Origin: Magnolia sinica
Lineage: Eukaryota > Streptophyta > Magnoliopsida > Magnoliales > Magnoliaceae
NCBI RefSeq assembly: GCF_029962835.1
Contig: NC_080578.1
Span: 50,213,001-50,277,000, forward strand
Length of the DNA stretch: 64,000 nucleotides
Direction: 5' to 3'
Part shown: one piece after another, positions 1 through 12,264 of the stretch
Numbering within the stretch: the first letter of the stretch is position 1
Layout of the letters: every line of letters begins with the position of its first letter
The notes under the pieces: model-generated
The model's database searches: none
The model's input: only the letters and a program-made list of their open reading frames with translations
Told to the model about the DNA's origin: nothing
Position numbers and translations under genes: made by a program

Positions 1-820
1 CTTTGGTCCATCTTTCAGCGATTGTTTGGAGAATCTTAAATTTGTGTTGAAGAGATGTGAGGAAAAGAATTTGGAACTGAATTGGGAGAAGTGTCATTTC
101 ATGGTTCATAAGGGAATTATCCTTGGACGTATCATCTCATCCAGGGGAATTGAGGTAGATAAGGCTAAGATTGATCTTATCTCTAACTTACCTCCACCCA
201 AGAACATAAGAGACGTGCGATCCTTCTTAGGACACACCAATTTTTATAAGAGATTCATAAAGTACTTTAGTCACTTCTCTCATCCTCTATATAATCTACT
301 TCAAAATGATGTACTATATGAGTAGACTGAGCAATTCCAGGAAGCTTTTACTAAGATTAAGAGTATGTTAACAACTGCACCTATCATGTAGCCACCCGAC
401 TGAAGCCTTCCTTTTGAACTTATGTGTGACGTATTTGACTATGCTCTTGGGGCAGTTTTAGGCTAGAGAAAAGAAAAGAAGCCCTATGTTACTCATTACA
501 AAAGTAGAACTCTAAATCCTTCCCAAGTAAACTACTCAACTACGGAAAAGGAACTCTTAGCCTTAGTATTCGCTTTGGACAAATTTAGATCTTACTTGAT
601 TGGATTTAAGATTGTCATTTACATATATCATTTGGTGCTCAAGTATCTTCTTTCTAAGAATGATGCTAAGCCTTGCCTAATAAGATGGATCCTCCTACTC
701 CAAGAATTTGATTTAAAAATAAAAGATGAAAAGGTAGAAGAGAACATAGTGGTTAACCATCTTTCCCACCTTGATCTCTCTGATTCCCTTAAGACGACAC
801 ATATAAATGACATGTTCACA
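1..820 (+). pseudogene. Athila copy A: RT C-terminus and RNase H remnant
   Basis: This is the downstream end of a Ty3/Gypsy reverse transcriptase followed by RNase H, both of which act in cDNA synthesis in the virus-like particle. The window opens just after the catalytic YMDD-type region. Visible RT landmarks are the KCHF, GIEVDKAKI and RSFLGHTNFYKRFI stretches. RNase H is marked by TTEKELLALVFALDKFRSYL at about 540-600. Stops interrupt the frame at 323-325, 389-391 and near 463, so it cannot be translated intact. It is colinear with 22500-23300, which supports an Athila-like assignment. The 5' part of the element lies before the window. Confidence 0.85.
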
Positions 821-2137
821 GATGAACAACTGTTTAAAGTCTCCCATTCACCTTGTTTTGTAAATATTGTTAATTATCTTGCTATAGGTTTCATACTGAC
901 ACATTGGACTGCACGAGATAAGAAAAAATTCTTCATCGAGGTGCACAAATTCTTTTGTGATGATCCATATCTATTTAAATATTGCCTAGACCAAATATTA
1001 AGGAGATGTGTGTAAGACAATGAACACCAAAGTGTCATCTCCTTCTGTCATTCTCAGGTCTGTGCTGGTCACTTTTCTGTCAAAAAGACCATGACTAAAA
1101 TTCTGCAGTGCGGCTTTTACTGGCCCATTATGTTTAAGGACACTTATGAGTTTTACAAAGCTTGTGAGCACTGTCATAAATTGGGAGCATTGTCTCGTCA
1201 AAATATGATGCCTTTGAACCCCATTCTAATCATTGAAGCATTTGATTGTTGGGGCATCGATTTCATGGGACCATTCCCCTAATCTTTTGAAAATTTATAT
1301 ATTTTGCTTGCCATAGACTATATCACTAAATGAGTTAAAGCGATCCCGTGCTGGAACAATGATCATCAAAAGGTCATTAGATTTTTAAAAGAAAATATCC
1401 TTTCTCAGTTCGGAAACCTCGAGCCATCATTAGTGATGGAGGTTCACATTTTTGTAAAAGGCCATTTGCGAACGTAATGAAGAAATATGGCATCTCTGAC
1501 AAAGTGAGCACTCCATACCACCCACAAACAACTAACTAAGATGAGATTTTCAATATGAAAATTAAACACATCTTGGAAAAGATGGTTAACCCTAACCGTA
1601 AGGATTGGTCAATTGACCAATGCCTTATAGGCTTGTTATACTGCATTTAAGACCCCTATTGGGATGTCACCCTTTAAACTTGTCTATGAGAAGGCTTACC
1701 ACTTTCCTGTTGAGTTGAAACATAGAACCTATTGGGCGATCAAAATTTTGAATTTCAATCTGGACAACGCTGACTCACAACACAAACTTTAGTTAAATGA
1801 ACTAGAAATCTGGAATGATGCGTACGAGAACTCAAGAATTTACAAGGACATGATGAAGGTGTTTCATGACCAACACATTCTTTAAAAATCATTCACACCA
1901 GGTCAAAAAGTCGTCTTGTACAATTATCAGTTATTTCTCTTTCCGAGCAAACTCCAATCTCGTTGGACTGACCCCTTCATTATTACCAATGTTTACCCTC
2001 ATAGGGCTATTGAGATAAAGAATCCAAATAATGGCAATGAATTCAAAGTAAATGGACATCGATTAAAGCCCTTTATTGAGAAATTTAATTCAGAGGACAT
2101 GTCCATACCTCTGACTGATCCTGTATACCAGGATTAA
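821..2137 (+). pseudogene. Athila copy A: integrase remnant
   Basis: This is a Ty3/Gypsy integrase, which joins cDNA to the host chromosome. The zinc-binding HHCC region is at about 1030-1180, including the ACEHCHKLG segment. The core starts near 1240 with FDCWGIDFMGPF. The C-terminal region ends in TDPVYQD at 2137. Several stops (for example after GPFP near 1280) and frameshifts break it. The best-preserved open pieces are 1091-1282 and 1916-2137. It is colinear with 23400-24633 in Athila copy B. I see no env-like ORF between it and the LTR. Confidence 0.85.
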
Positions 2138-3269
2138 TCTCCTAGTCTGATAGAGGTATAGTTAGGTTTATTATTTTCATAGAATTTAGGACTAGGATAG
2201 TTTGCTTCTGCTAATTTAGGATAGTTTGTTTTCCATTTATTTATAGTAGTTTTCTTTTCAGTTGTTTAATTCTTATGCTAACCCACCTTCATGCCGAGAT
2301 CCTTTAGAAAAAGCTTCAAATTTCCTTCATCAGGTTCTATTTTTCCATTACTTCTCCTTCAATTACGTTGTCTCTTTTACAAATAATACTTATTTCTTTT
2401 ATATTGAGGACAATTTAGATTTTAGGTTGGGGATGGGAGATTAGGTAAACTAATTAGTGTTTTCTTAGTTTTGAGCAAAATTTATAAAAATTTTGAAAAT
2501 TTTTAAATGTTTATCTGGTTAGAAAGTAATAAGTTGTGTATTTATTTAAGATAGTTTTGAGTATGAAGATAAGATAGGAAGCGAATTTTGAATTATTGGA
2601 GTTTAATCAACTAAGTAGCCTATCATTTACGGTCCTTGCACTCAATTGATTAAGAGGAAGTTTGAATATTATATTAATCTAAATCACAAGACACATTCAA
2701 ATTTTTTTTAATGAATAATGGTGAGAATCAAGTCTGAAGAATTTTATCCGCCTTAAAAGATAGAAAGAACCAGTTAAAAAAATAGTGAGATCTACAAAAA
2801 GGTCATGTGTGGTGAAAAGACTGGAAAAGAATGTAAAAATAATGCGAGGTCTATAAAAGAGTGAATAAAAATTGACCGTCGATATAAAATAAAAAAACTG
2901 TAAAAAGAAGGAAAATGGGATAAATTTGGAATCAGTACTTCAGTTCTCAATTAATCTCGATATGGTAAGCATAGCTAACATGATATAATGATAGTATCCT
3001 TATGGAAAGTAAGTTGCTTTGCACTGCGTACGTTAAAAAACTTGATCTGTGAACTATACTCTAACTTAACTGATAAAGAACCTATGTGATTAATTTCTAG
3101 GTGATTTGACTCTTTTTTTTTTCAAAATCTCACCTTATTGTCTTGATCCTACTCATTCATACTTGATTGCATAAAAGATTGTTTTTCGAAAGAGATTTTG
3201 AACATTGAGCATTGAGGTTTATTTTACACATACTTTGCTCAGGACTAGCAAAATGTTGATTAGGGATTG
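2138..3269 (+). other. Athila copy A: 3' non-coding region with polypurine tract
   Basis: This AT-rich stretch has no convincing gene. It is similar throughout to 24634-25756 in copy B, including the short phrase TTGAGGACAATTTAGATTTT near 2403. It ends in a purine-rich stretch around 3251-3269 just before the LTR, the expected place for plus-strand priming. The small ORF at 2262-2444 falls in this shared non-coding sequence and I do not call it a gene. Confidence 0.7.
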
Positions 3270-4544
3270 TGTTGAGGGTCAAATATTGCATCCCCCAGTT
3301 ATTACTTGGTTTTATGAACATGATAATGCTTAATGTTCTATTTTAATCGTGTTTGTGTTGCAAGGTGAATTTAAGAGCTTGGATTGAAAATTATGCTAAA
3401 AGAATGGATTTAATGCTCAAGAATCACCAAGCCAAAGATTGGATCTTAGAAGACCAAGAATGAAGAATTCACATGCTAAAGATCCAAGGAAACCTAGTCA
3501 AGAATGAAGAGAATTGAAGTTTTGAAGTGAATTTGGGTGACCTTCGACTCGTCCAAGGTCAGCTTCGACTCGTCTAAGCTCATGCTTGACAAGTCGAGGA
3601 AACTTCAACTCGAACTCCAGCAATATCAGATTCAAAAATCCCGTTATCCTCAACCAGTCGAAGGCTGTCCTCGACCAGTCGAGGGTTACGCAGGTTTTGT
3701 GCAGACTGCGTAAATCTGAGGCAGTTTCTGGATTTTTTTTCAACTCAGTGTGAAAGGAGGTGATGCACAACTATAAATAGGAGTCCCCAAGGCATCCCTG
3801 GTATTTTACAGGGTTTAGGGAGTGGAGCAAAAGTATGGAGAGCCGCCTCCAAGAGTTTTTCTTCCTTTTCCTTAGTTGTTTTTATGATTTTCTTAAGAGA
3901 TTTTAGTTCATTCAGGACTATGGTTGGCTAAATTTCTTAGCTAAGGCTGAGAGGTGAAGCTTATAGTGTGATGAGATATTTTATATTGCTTTAATTCATG
4001 TTTTTGTTGAACTCTCTTTGATTCTAGTTTGATTTTTAAGGAATACTTTCATTTTTTAATAGTTTATTTAATTAAATTATAGTAGATCTGCAATAGCTTT
4101 TAGTATCTTCTTTTCATGTATTGAGATTGTGAAATTAGGAAATGGTGTTGTTCACCATAGTCCCATGGGCATGGTTGTGTGACAGAATCCCTTCTAATCT
4201 TCATAGTTCTCCCATGTTGGTTGTGAATTGGTATATCCTATTGTGAGCCATTATCTCCTGGGCATGGTTTTGTGATGGAGAATTAGGTCAAAGAAAGTTC
4301 AGATTTGGTTTTACTGAGATATCTTCCAATTGGATGAGATGGGACTCTGATTCCAATTGTGTCCTTGAATCAATCATAAATCTCCCTGATCTCTACAAGT
4401 GGATCCTTGGAAACCCTAATTCCCACCTCTAGTTCTACTTCTAGTTGCTTTCGGAATTACTCATGAGATTCGTCCCTATGGATTCAATCTCGGTCTCACT
4501 GAGATTACTACTGCATCACGACCCTACACTTGGGGTTGTGAACA
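3270..4544 (+). repeat. Athila copy A 3' LTR
   Basis: The LTR begins TGTTGAGGGTCAAATATTGC directly after the polypurine region and appears to end in ACA at 4544, where sequence of another element begins. It aligns with the LTR-like sequences at 6941-8213 and 25757-26981. The U3 part (about 3530-3690) carries several CGACCAGTCGAGG-like motifs. A TATA box follows at 3771-3780. The 3' end is assigned by analogy, so the last few bases are uncertain. Confidence 0.75.
3771..3780 (+). promoter_or_regulatory. TATA box of Athila copy A LTR
   Basis: CTATAAATAG followed by GAGTCCCC occurs at the same relative place in three LTR copies of this family (3771, 7843, 26641). It lies downstream of the motif-rich U3 segment, as expected for an LTR promoter. 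Confidence 0.65.
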
Positions 4545-5800
4545 TCGATGAAGGTAAAAGTTATGAAAAATTGATATTTTAAGATCTCAAGTGATATAGC
4601 CCGGCCAGCAGAAAAATTATGAAGAACATGGGTTTTGACTACGAAGAACCAACTGGCATGAATTATGGAAAAGGAATTCAGATTCCAATTAGGGTAAATG
4701 AGAAAAAAGCGAGAGAAATTCCGCGGATTGGGGGCAGAATCTTTAGTAAATATGGTCACAATCGATCTAATAAAAGAAACAGATTCTGAAATAATCAAGC
4801 ATCCTGAAACAACTCTTGAACAAATGGAAGACGGGGGGTAGCCGACAATTGATAGTTTACGAGAAGCAAATCTGGGCAGGGAAGAGGAACCGCGGAATAC
4901 ATTTATAAACATCAGTCTACCCGAACAAGAAATAGATCAATACATCAAACTCCTGAAAGAAAACAAAGATGTATTCGCCTGGACATAAGTAGAAATGCCA
5001 GGATTGGAACCATTAGTAGCAATGCACCGACTGAATATCTCTAAAGATGAAAGGTCGATCAAACAAGCACAAAGGCGATTTCATCCAGATCTAATTCCTC
5101 TGATAGAAGATGAAGTAAATAAGCTGATAAAGGTCCGATTCATTAGAGAAGTCAAATATCCTAGATGGATATCAAATATTGTCCCGGTGAAAAAGAAAAG
5201 TGGACAAATCAGGGTATGTGTTGACTTTAGAGATTTAAATGAAGCCTGCCCAAAAGGCGACTTTCTGTTGACAATACAGAATTACTAATCGACAGTATGA
5301 TAAAATATGTTGTTATGTCCTTCATGGATGGTTATGATGGATAAATTAGATAAGGATGGGTCCGGAAGATGAAAAAGCCACAAATTCGAAACCTCATTCG
5401 GAATTTATTGCTACAAAGTTATGTCGTTCGGTCTCAAGAACGTCGATGCAACATATCAGAGAGCAATGCAGAGTATTTTTCAAGATATGATGCATAAACA
5501 TGTTGAATGCTATGTTGATGATTTGGTAGTCAGATCAAATGGCCCTAAAGAACATCGCGAACATATGATTTCAGTCTTCCATCAGCCTAGAAAGAAACAT
5601 TTAAAGATGAATCCGACTAAATGTGTTTTCGGTGTCTCATCGAGAAAATTCCTTAGTTTTGTTATTAGACATAGAGGAATTGAAATTGATCCAGGAAAAG
5701 TCAAAGCCATATAGGATATGTTGCCACCTAGAACGTTGAAAGAACTAAAAAGTTTACAAGGCAAGTTAGCATACATTCGTCGTTTCATCTCTAATTTGGC
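4545..5800 (+). pseudogene. Tat-like Ty3/Gypsy reverse transcriptase remnant
   Basis: The Ty3/Gypsy pol fragment starts in the region ahead of RT; ENKDVFAW is visible near 4965. It continues with EMPGLEPLVAMHRLNI, then the RT N-terminus with VCVDFRDLNEACPK near 5215-5255. The catalytic YVDD motif is intact near 5515. A frameshift or deletion around 5285-5420 removes the middle of RT. The wording differs clearly from the Athila copies and fits the Tat/Retand lineage. Its 5' part and both LTRs are absent: it abuts one Athila LTR upstream and another at 6941. Confidence 0.8.
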
Positions 5801-6310
5801 CAGAAGATGTTAGCCATTCTCGCACCTGATGAAGAAAGGAACAAAATTCGTATGGGATCAGTCGTGTCAAAATGCATTCGATTCAATTAAAGAATTGTTA
5901 AAACAGCCTCCGGAATTGGCAACCTCTGTGAAAGGTAAACCACTCATTCTATTCATATCTGTAGCTACGAACTCATTAGGGGCTCTACTGGAACAAGCAA
6001 TTGAACATGAGAAGGAAATCGCGCTTTATCATTTGATTTGGACTCTGATAGGTGCAGAATGCAATTATTCACCAATTGAGAGAGTATGCTTAGCATTAAT
6101 ATTTGTAGTGTAGAAACTAAGACATTATTGCTTTCTTATGATATAATTATAATCTCGCAAGAAGATCCCATAAAACTATTGATGACTAGGCCAATGTTAT
6201 CAGGAAGATTGGCCAAATGGATGTTGTTGCTTTCGAAATACACAATCACTTACAAGCCGACAAAAGTAGTAAAAGGATAGGCAATAGTAGACTTCTTAGC
6301 AACTCATCCA
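5801..6310 (+). pseudogene. Tat-like RNase H remnant
   Basis: This is the canonical Ty3/Gypsy RNase H region following RT. Pieces read as FVWDQSCQNAFDSIKELL (about 5850-5900), then a segment resembling the family's 'lgallgQ' region, then ECNYSPIERVCLAL (6056-6100). A downstream piece covers the LSGRLAKWMLLLSKY area to about 6245. Stops near 6112 and 6278 break the frame. Confidence 0.75.
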
Positions 6311-6369
6311 GTAATAGATAGTGAAATGATCAGTGATGATTTCCCAGATGAACAAGTAATAATAATTGA

Positions 6370-6785
6370 ATAGTCAAACTCATGGAAAATGTACTTTGAT
6401 GGTGCTTCTTAAATGTCAGGAACAGGTGCTAGAGTAATATTCATCACTCCTCAAGGCGACTTGCTACCTTAATCTTTCACATTGGGTACTGCATGTACAA
6501 ATAATGAGGCCAAATATAAAACTTTCATCATTGGAATGGAGATAGCTCAAGAAATGAAAATAAAAGCGCTGCAGATTTTTAGCGACTCGAAGTTGGTCAT
6601 AAACTAGTTGACAACCGAGTTCAAAATAAGAAAATAAGAACTCTTACCATACTATCGACGAGCACAACAATTACTAGAGAAATTTCATTGCATTGAAATT
6701 AAACATATACCACGATGCGAGAATGCGAGGGCAGATGCTTTAGCTAACTTGGCAGCAGCTTTATCCTATCTAAAACGTAGTCCTC
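6370..6785 (+). pseudogene. Tat-like second RNase H (aRH) remnant
   Basis: A second RNase H-like domain follows the first. It begins near YFDGAS (6393-6410) and continues with NNEAKYKTFIIGMEIA (6500-6550), QIFSDSKLV (about 6573-6600) and RADALANLAAAL (6730-6765). A second, archaeal-type RNase H after the canonical one is known from the Tat lineage, which supports that assignment. Stops at about 6411, 6471 and 6606 inactivate it. Degraded pol sequence continues to about 6940, where the LTR of Athila copy B begins, so the integrase is missing. Confidence 0.75.
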
Positions 6786-7203
6786 TTCAGGTCACGATCG
6801 AAGAAACGAGATTCCTACCATCACCTGAAGTCATTGATGAAGCTACTGAAGCACTTCCAATATCTTGTTTAGAGATCACTATCGATGACTGGCGCTAGCC
6901 TTTTGTAGATTACCTTAAATACAATATATTGCCAGAAGACTATTGAGGGTCAATTATTGCATATTGAACCCCATTTACATCGTTGTTTTATGAACATGAT
7001 ACTACTTAATGTCCAATTTTATTCATGTTTGTGTCGCAAGGTGAATTTAAGAGCTTAGATTGGAAAAAGTGTTAAAAGCATGGATTTGACGCTCAAATAT
7101 CACCAAGGCAAAGAATGGATCTTAGGAGACAACAATTGAAGATTTCAAGGTCCTAAGATTTAAGAAAACTAAGTGGAGAAGGAACAACAAGTGCAAAAGT
7201 CAC

Positions 7204-7745
7204 ATTGATGTGTCATCGAAGCTACCATTTGATGACATCGACACGGGCCGATGACATCGAATTTATGAAAGAAAATCGATTTGGTTGTTGGACAAATTGA
7301 AGACACTTTTTCAATGACTCGAGTACTTGTTCGATGACTCGAAGCGTTGCTCGATGGCATCGAAGCCAGTTCGATGACATCGAATTTTCTGTGGATTTTC
7401 AGTAAAACTCGCAAGACACATTGAGCACCATGTTCGATTACTTGAATGCCCCCTTGATGATATCGAAGACTTGCTCGGTGACATCGAAGGCCTCTTCGAT
7501 GGCATCGAATTTATTAAGGAAATTGGATTCATTCTCTTGACTGTATTGGGCGCATTATCGATTCCTCGAACAACACTCGATGACATCAAAGGCCTCTTTG
7601 ATGGCATCGAAGGTAGGTTCGATGACATAGAAGGTTAAAAGTCCTGATGATGCTATAAAAGTACCGAAAAAGTACGGAAAAAGCACGTAAAAAAGACACA
7701 TTTGATGACATCAAAACTAGTTCGATGTTGGCTTCGATGTCAACA
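7204..7745. repeat. TTCGATGACATCGAA motif cluster in U3
   Basis: More than ten variants of a near-palindromic 15-mer built from TTCGATG and CATCGAA lie in about 540 bases upstream of the LTR TATA box. The same cluster recurs at 26030-26550. Short ORFs through it (7169-7414, 7311-7628) are repeats of the same few codons and not genes. Confidence 0.7.
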
Positions 7746-7842
7746 AACGAATTGCGCGAAGTTATGTAGAATTACGCGGAGTGTGTAAATGTGAGGCAGT
7801 TTTTCAATTTTTTAAGACGGTGCGTAAGGAGGTGTTACTCGA

Positions 7843-7852
7843 TTATAAATAG
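7843..7852 (+). promoter_or_regulatory. TATA box of Athila copy B 5' LTR
   Basis: TTATAAATAG followed by GAGTCCCCAGGGC aligns with the TATA boxes at 3771 and 26641 in the related LTRs. Confidence 0.6.
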
Positions 7853-9410
7853 GAGTCCCCAGGGCATCTATCTAGGGTTTGGAGGAGTGAATCACAAGGG
7901 CAGAGAGCCGTTGCCAAGAATTTTTCTTCTTTCTTCCTTAGTTTTCCATGCTTTCTTCTAAGGTTTTAAATTCAATCATGTATATGGTTGGCTAAACCTC
8001 TTAGTTAGGGCTAAGAGGTGTAGCTTGTAACATGATGGGATGTTTTTATTACTTTGATTCATGTTTATGTTGAATTCTCTTGATTCTAGTTTGAGATTTT
8101 AAGAATACTTTCAGTTTTTAATGGTCTATTGTGACTCAAATTACAGTAGATTTGCAATAGCTTTGAGTATCTTCTTTTCATGTGTTGAGATTGTGAAGTT
8201 AGTAAGTCTTATTTGTGGCACCGCAAACTCAGAAACCAGGGTCACAAATTTCCTGATAATCGAATCTGGCGCCGACAACCTCTGTAGTACACCATTCTCA
8301 GCTCACAGCACCCATATACCAAATTCCAATCTTGGGATCCTATAACGAGGATTTTCAACATGAATTTTTTTTGTAAGAAGCATAAGCATAAGTATAACTC
8401 AGATACAAACAATAACATCACCACATATCCACTATGATAAAAAAAAACTTTAGAGTACAATACATAAAGAGAAAATACAAGACAAATATCAAAACTCAGA
8501 AGCTCAGCCGCACGCTCCAGCCTCAACTCGGCTGCATCCTAGCATCACCTGCATGCATCTATCATGCATAAGCTTACAAGAAGCTTAGAGGGTGGTGTAA
8601 GTATGTGCGTAATATACATGCCAAGCATATAATATAAGAGTAACGCGTAAGGTGTTGGTAAGTCCACTAATGGAAAAAATGCTGGCAAGTCCATGAATAG
8701 GAAAAATGCTGGCAAGTCTATGAATGCTATCAGACGTACCAAGGTCATGTAATGCAAGGCCTACGTAGCCAAATATTATATGCGAGATGCAACGCAAGCA
8801 CACTAGTCCTCAACTGATCCACATATCAGTACAGTTCACTTCTGGAACATCACCGAGGTCTGGTATACTATACACTAGATTTCCGCCTAACAAAAAGCGA
8901 ACAACTAGGCAAGTGGAAGAGACCTCACTATCCACCTGGCCAGTAGTTTGCCAATATCTACCTAGCTCGTCGATAGTGGACCCATTCCTCAAGCTAGTCA
9001 AACTCAACCTAGCTATTCCCTTCACCAAGGCAAGCTAGGTCACACCCCCTTCCAACCAACCACGACACAGTGGGTGACGTGGCCTACTGGTATTCGGCAC
9101 TCAGTGTTCATACATGCACTTGGTCTCGACGTTGGAGTAACCTCCTAGTACCATAAGGGTTTAGGGACTTTCACCCAGGGACATCCTAAATGCCCCAATG
9201 CTCGAACCAAAACATTTCCAGTGTCCAATCCTGCCATCCACGATATGCCTATGGAGGCCACGACCCTGATGTCAATAGGGCGTACAGTAATCATATCACA
9301 CAAAATGTAAGATGCATGAGTCACACCATCCAATCATGCATCAAACCTGTGCATACCACACGCTCATGTGGGGCAACTCCGTCTCTCAAGGAGTTCCATA
9401 AACAACTCAG

Positions 9411-9560
9411 CCCAATGCCATATGCTATGATCAATCAATCCTCATAACACGCACATCTCAGTCCAATGGCATATGCTATGATTAATCAATCCTCATAACA
9501 GGCACATCTCAGCCCAATGGCGTATGCTATGATCAATCAATCCTCATAACATGTACACAA
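9411..9560. repeat. Three tandem copies of a 51-bp unit
   Basis: A unit starting CCCAATG and containing ATATGCTATGATCAATCAAT begins at 9411, 9462 and 9513 with only a few base differences. It lies inside giant element copy 1. The corresponding part of copy 3 (about 57415-57460) has a single related unit, so the triplication is specific to this copy. Confidence 0.8.
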
Positions 9561-10188
9561 ATAATGCATATGGGCATGTGTCATGATGTATGCTATGCAT
9601 GATTATCAAACATAAACAATAATCAGCATGTATCCAAGGTGGGGTCCATAGAAGGATGTTCTAAACAGAGGATATATCAACCCAATGCCACATACACAAA
9701 GGGAGTTAAGGGAATGAGCATAAGTACAATAAGAGGGCTCTCTCACCCTCCCTAGCATATAGTAAGCTGGGCTTTCTCATGGGGGCCCAGTAACTACACA
9801 AGGTGGGCTTCAAGGTTTGGATAATCCCACTAGCGGGGGGGGGGCGCAATCGTTTGGGGTTAGCCCAATAGTGTGAGATGGATCATGCTAATATCAATGG
9901 GTGCCCTATGATTTGGGATAACCCAATAAAGATAGATGGGGAACGGCTTAGCAATGGGCCCCAGGGAGTTTGCAATGTGGACTTTTAACCTCCATTGCCT
10001 CCTAAAGTACGGCCCACTATAGAACTATCTCACAATGGGGCTTGTGGCCCTTACAATAGCTAGAAAATAAATGGCCAACTTACATATTAACTCATACATC
10101 ATGATGGGCTTCAAGGGATGGCCCATGGTCTACATATATCAAGGTGGGCTACATGGGGCAACCCATAGCCTAGGAAAATGGTTGGGTA

Positions 10189-10190
<2 letters not shown>

Positions 10191-10233
<43 letters not shown>
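10191..10233. repeat. (AT)n microsatellite
   Basis: An uninterrupted AT run of about 21 units lies inside giant element copy 1. Confidence 0.95.
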
Positions 10234-10234
<1 letters not shown>

Positions 10235-11950
10235 CACATCCATCATAGTTGGCTTACAAAATAGCCCACAAAATCTAGCATAAAGGATGGACAGCTCATG
10301 CATTATGTGGGCTCTAAAGCTGGACATCCACCCCATCCTGGGCCTATTAGACACCCAAAATTCTATATAGTCAGGTTCTAATTCATACAAATGGAAGGTG
10401 GGACTTACAAGGTTCTGGTGGGGACCCATGGTCTCAATAAATGGATGCATAGTGTGTATACATTACTCTTTCAACATAGTGGGCCTCAGAACTTCATAAT
10501 AGACAATAATATGCAGTAAGTTGGGCCCTTGCTAGATGTCCAGTCCTCTCATCTTCCTGGACCTGCTGGATGTCCGGTAGATGGAGTATCTGGATAAAAT
10601 ACTCTCCTCATGGTGGCTCATACACATCACAGTGGGCCCCACCAGATGAATAACATGAATACAACACATACATCAGGGTGGGCCTATTGCTGATGGCCAG
10701 TCCTGCAGTGTCCCAACCCTGTTGGACGTTCCAAAGGGGCTAGATGGCTGGACATACACATACACAAGGTGGGTTCCACTGGTAGACATCCCACCAGAGT
10801 GTGGGCTCTATCCAGGTGGGCCATAAAAATGGAGAACAATGTAGATATATCACAAACATCATAGTGGGACAGCTGGCCCTGGACGACATGGATAAGATAC
10901 ATCAAGGTGGGGCTGCTGCTGGCCCTGGACGGCCTGGATAAAAATACATCATGGAGGGCCTGCTGGGCGGTCCACTGGAAAAACACATTAGGGTGGGTCC
11001 CGCACATGGCAGATGGGCCTCACACGCAATGGACAATGTGGATATGGAATACATACATCAGGTGGTTCCCACCATCCCATGCTGGATGGTGAGGATGAAA
11101 CACAGGCATTAGTGGGTCCCACCGTCCCAGCTAGACGGTATGGATAACACACATGCAGGTGGGTCCCACTAAACCCTGTTGGACGGTGCGGGTCCAATCA
11201 TACATCAAGTTGGGGTCCACACGTCTGGGGACCTCCCTACTACAATAAGAAAATCAAGCTAATATTGGGGATATCACTCCACCTAGAGGGTTCTGCGTGA
11301 CCAGCCAGTCATGCAGGCCCACAATGTCCAGCAACACAGTCCATTTGCTAGAATGAATAAATGAAATACATACATCAAAGTGGGGTTCATATGGTGGCCC
11401 ATTGAGCATGAAAATCAAGCTAATATTTGTGCTTTCTTCCTCATCCAACCTGTGTAACTGATCGTCCACACAGGCCTAGAAATGAACAGCAACATGGGTT
11501 GATTTGCTAGATAGTGGACGTCCCATTGCTAGACTGTTGGATGTTACACATATACCATGTTTGGTCCACCTGAGTGGGCCACACAGCCCCCAGACTAGGC
11601 TCATATTTTTATTTTTCTTTGCATGTAAGCCATGAAAGACAGGGCTGCAAGCGGGCAAGCCATCGTCCAGGTTTTTGGATAGCTAGACCGTCCCACTTGC
11701 TGGACGGTCTGGATACCATGTACACTCACATCAGGTGGGCCACCACATCAGGGAAATGAGAGAGAGAGAGAGAGGGAGAGACGGCTAGTGGAGGGGCTCT
11801 GCCACTGTGAGTCCCTCAAGATGATCAAAACATACATCAAGATGGGTCCCATCCATGTGTGGGCCCTCGATTTAGCAATCAAGATGGGCCATTGGCCACA
11901 CTTAGGGACCAAGATGAGATCCCTACCATTGATTAGTGGGTCCCACTTGC

Positions 11951-12199
11951 TGTAACGTCCCGGATTTCGAGGGTCGAGCAAAGCTCAACTCCCGAGATCT
12001 AACGCATCACTTACACAACATAGATAATGATGTTTAAATATTGTCCATATTAGTGCATTAAACATGAGAGGGATTATACAAAATTGGCATATCATACTCT
12101 AGAGTTAATGTAATTAAGCAAGCGAAAGACTGCGATAAATATATGAGGTATATGTACATGTTTCACAACCTCCATAGTATGAGTATATTACTGGGCCAA

Positions 12200-12264
<65 letters not shown>

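Larger units (their letters stand above)
6941..8213 (+). repeat. LTR of Athila copy B (probably the 5' LTR)
   Basis: It starts TATTGAGGGTCAATTATTGC, close to the LTR starts at 3270 and 25757, and is broken at 8213 by the giant element. The U3 (7200-7745) is packed with variants of TTCGATGACATCGAA. This pattern matches the LTR at 25757-26981 and differs from copy A. That makes it the likely 5' LTR of the copy B interior that resumes near 20290. The end of the LTR, the primer binding site and the start of gag are missing. Confidence 0.65.
8214..11950 (-). mobile_element. Giant TG...CA element, copy 1 (truncated)
   Basis: It starts TGTGGCACCGCAAACTC and is colinear with the start of copy 3 at 55722 and, in reverse, the end of copy 2 at 46741. 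It includes the shared block with 'ggcgccgacaacctctgtagtac' sense near 8270 and the CACACCCCCTTCCAACC block near 9043. From about 9600 it becomes degenerate GGGCCCAC-type sequence. It stops at 11950, where the chromovirus LTR begins, so the TGTAAGACCC end is missing. I find no credible coding region. The strand is set by comparison with chromovirus LTR ends and is tentative. Confidence 0.7.

Noticed and set aside
10071..10450. Frames at 10071-10283 and 10139-10450 containing a Tyr-Ile repeat
   Set aside because: The repeat is translation of the (AT)n microsatellite.
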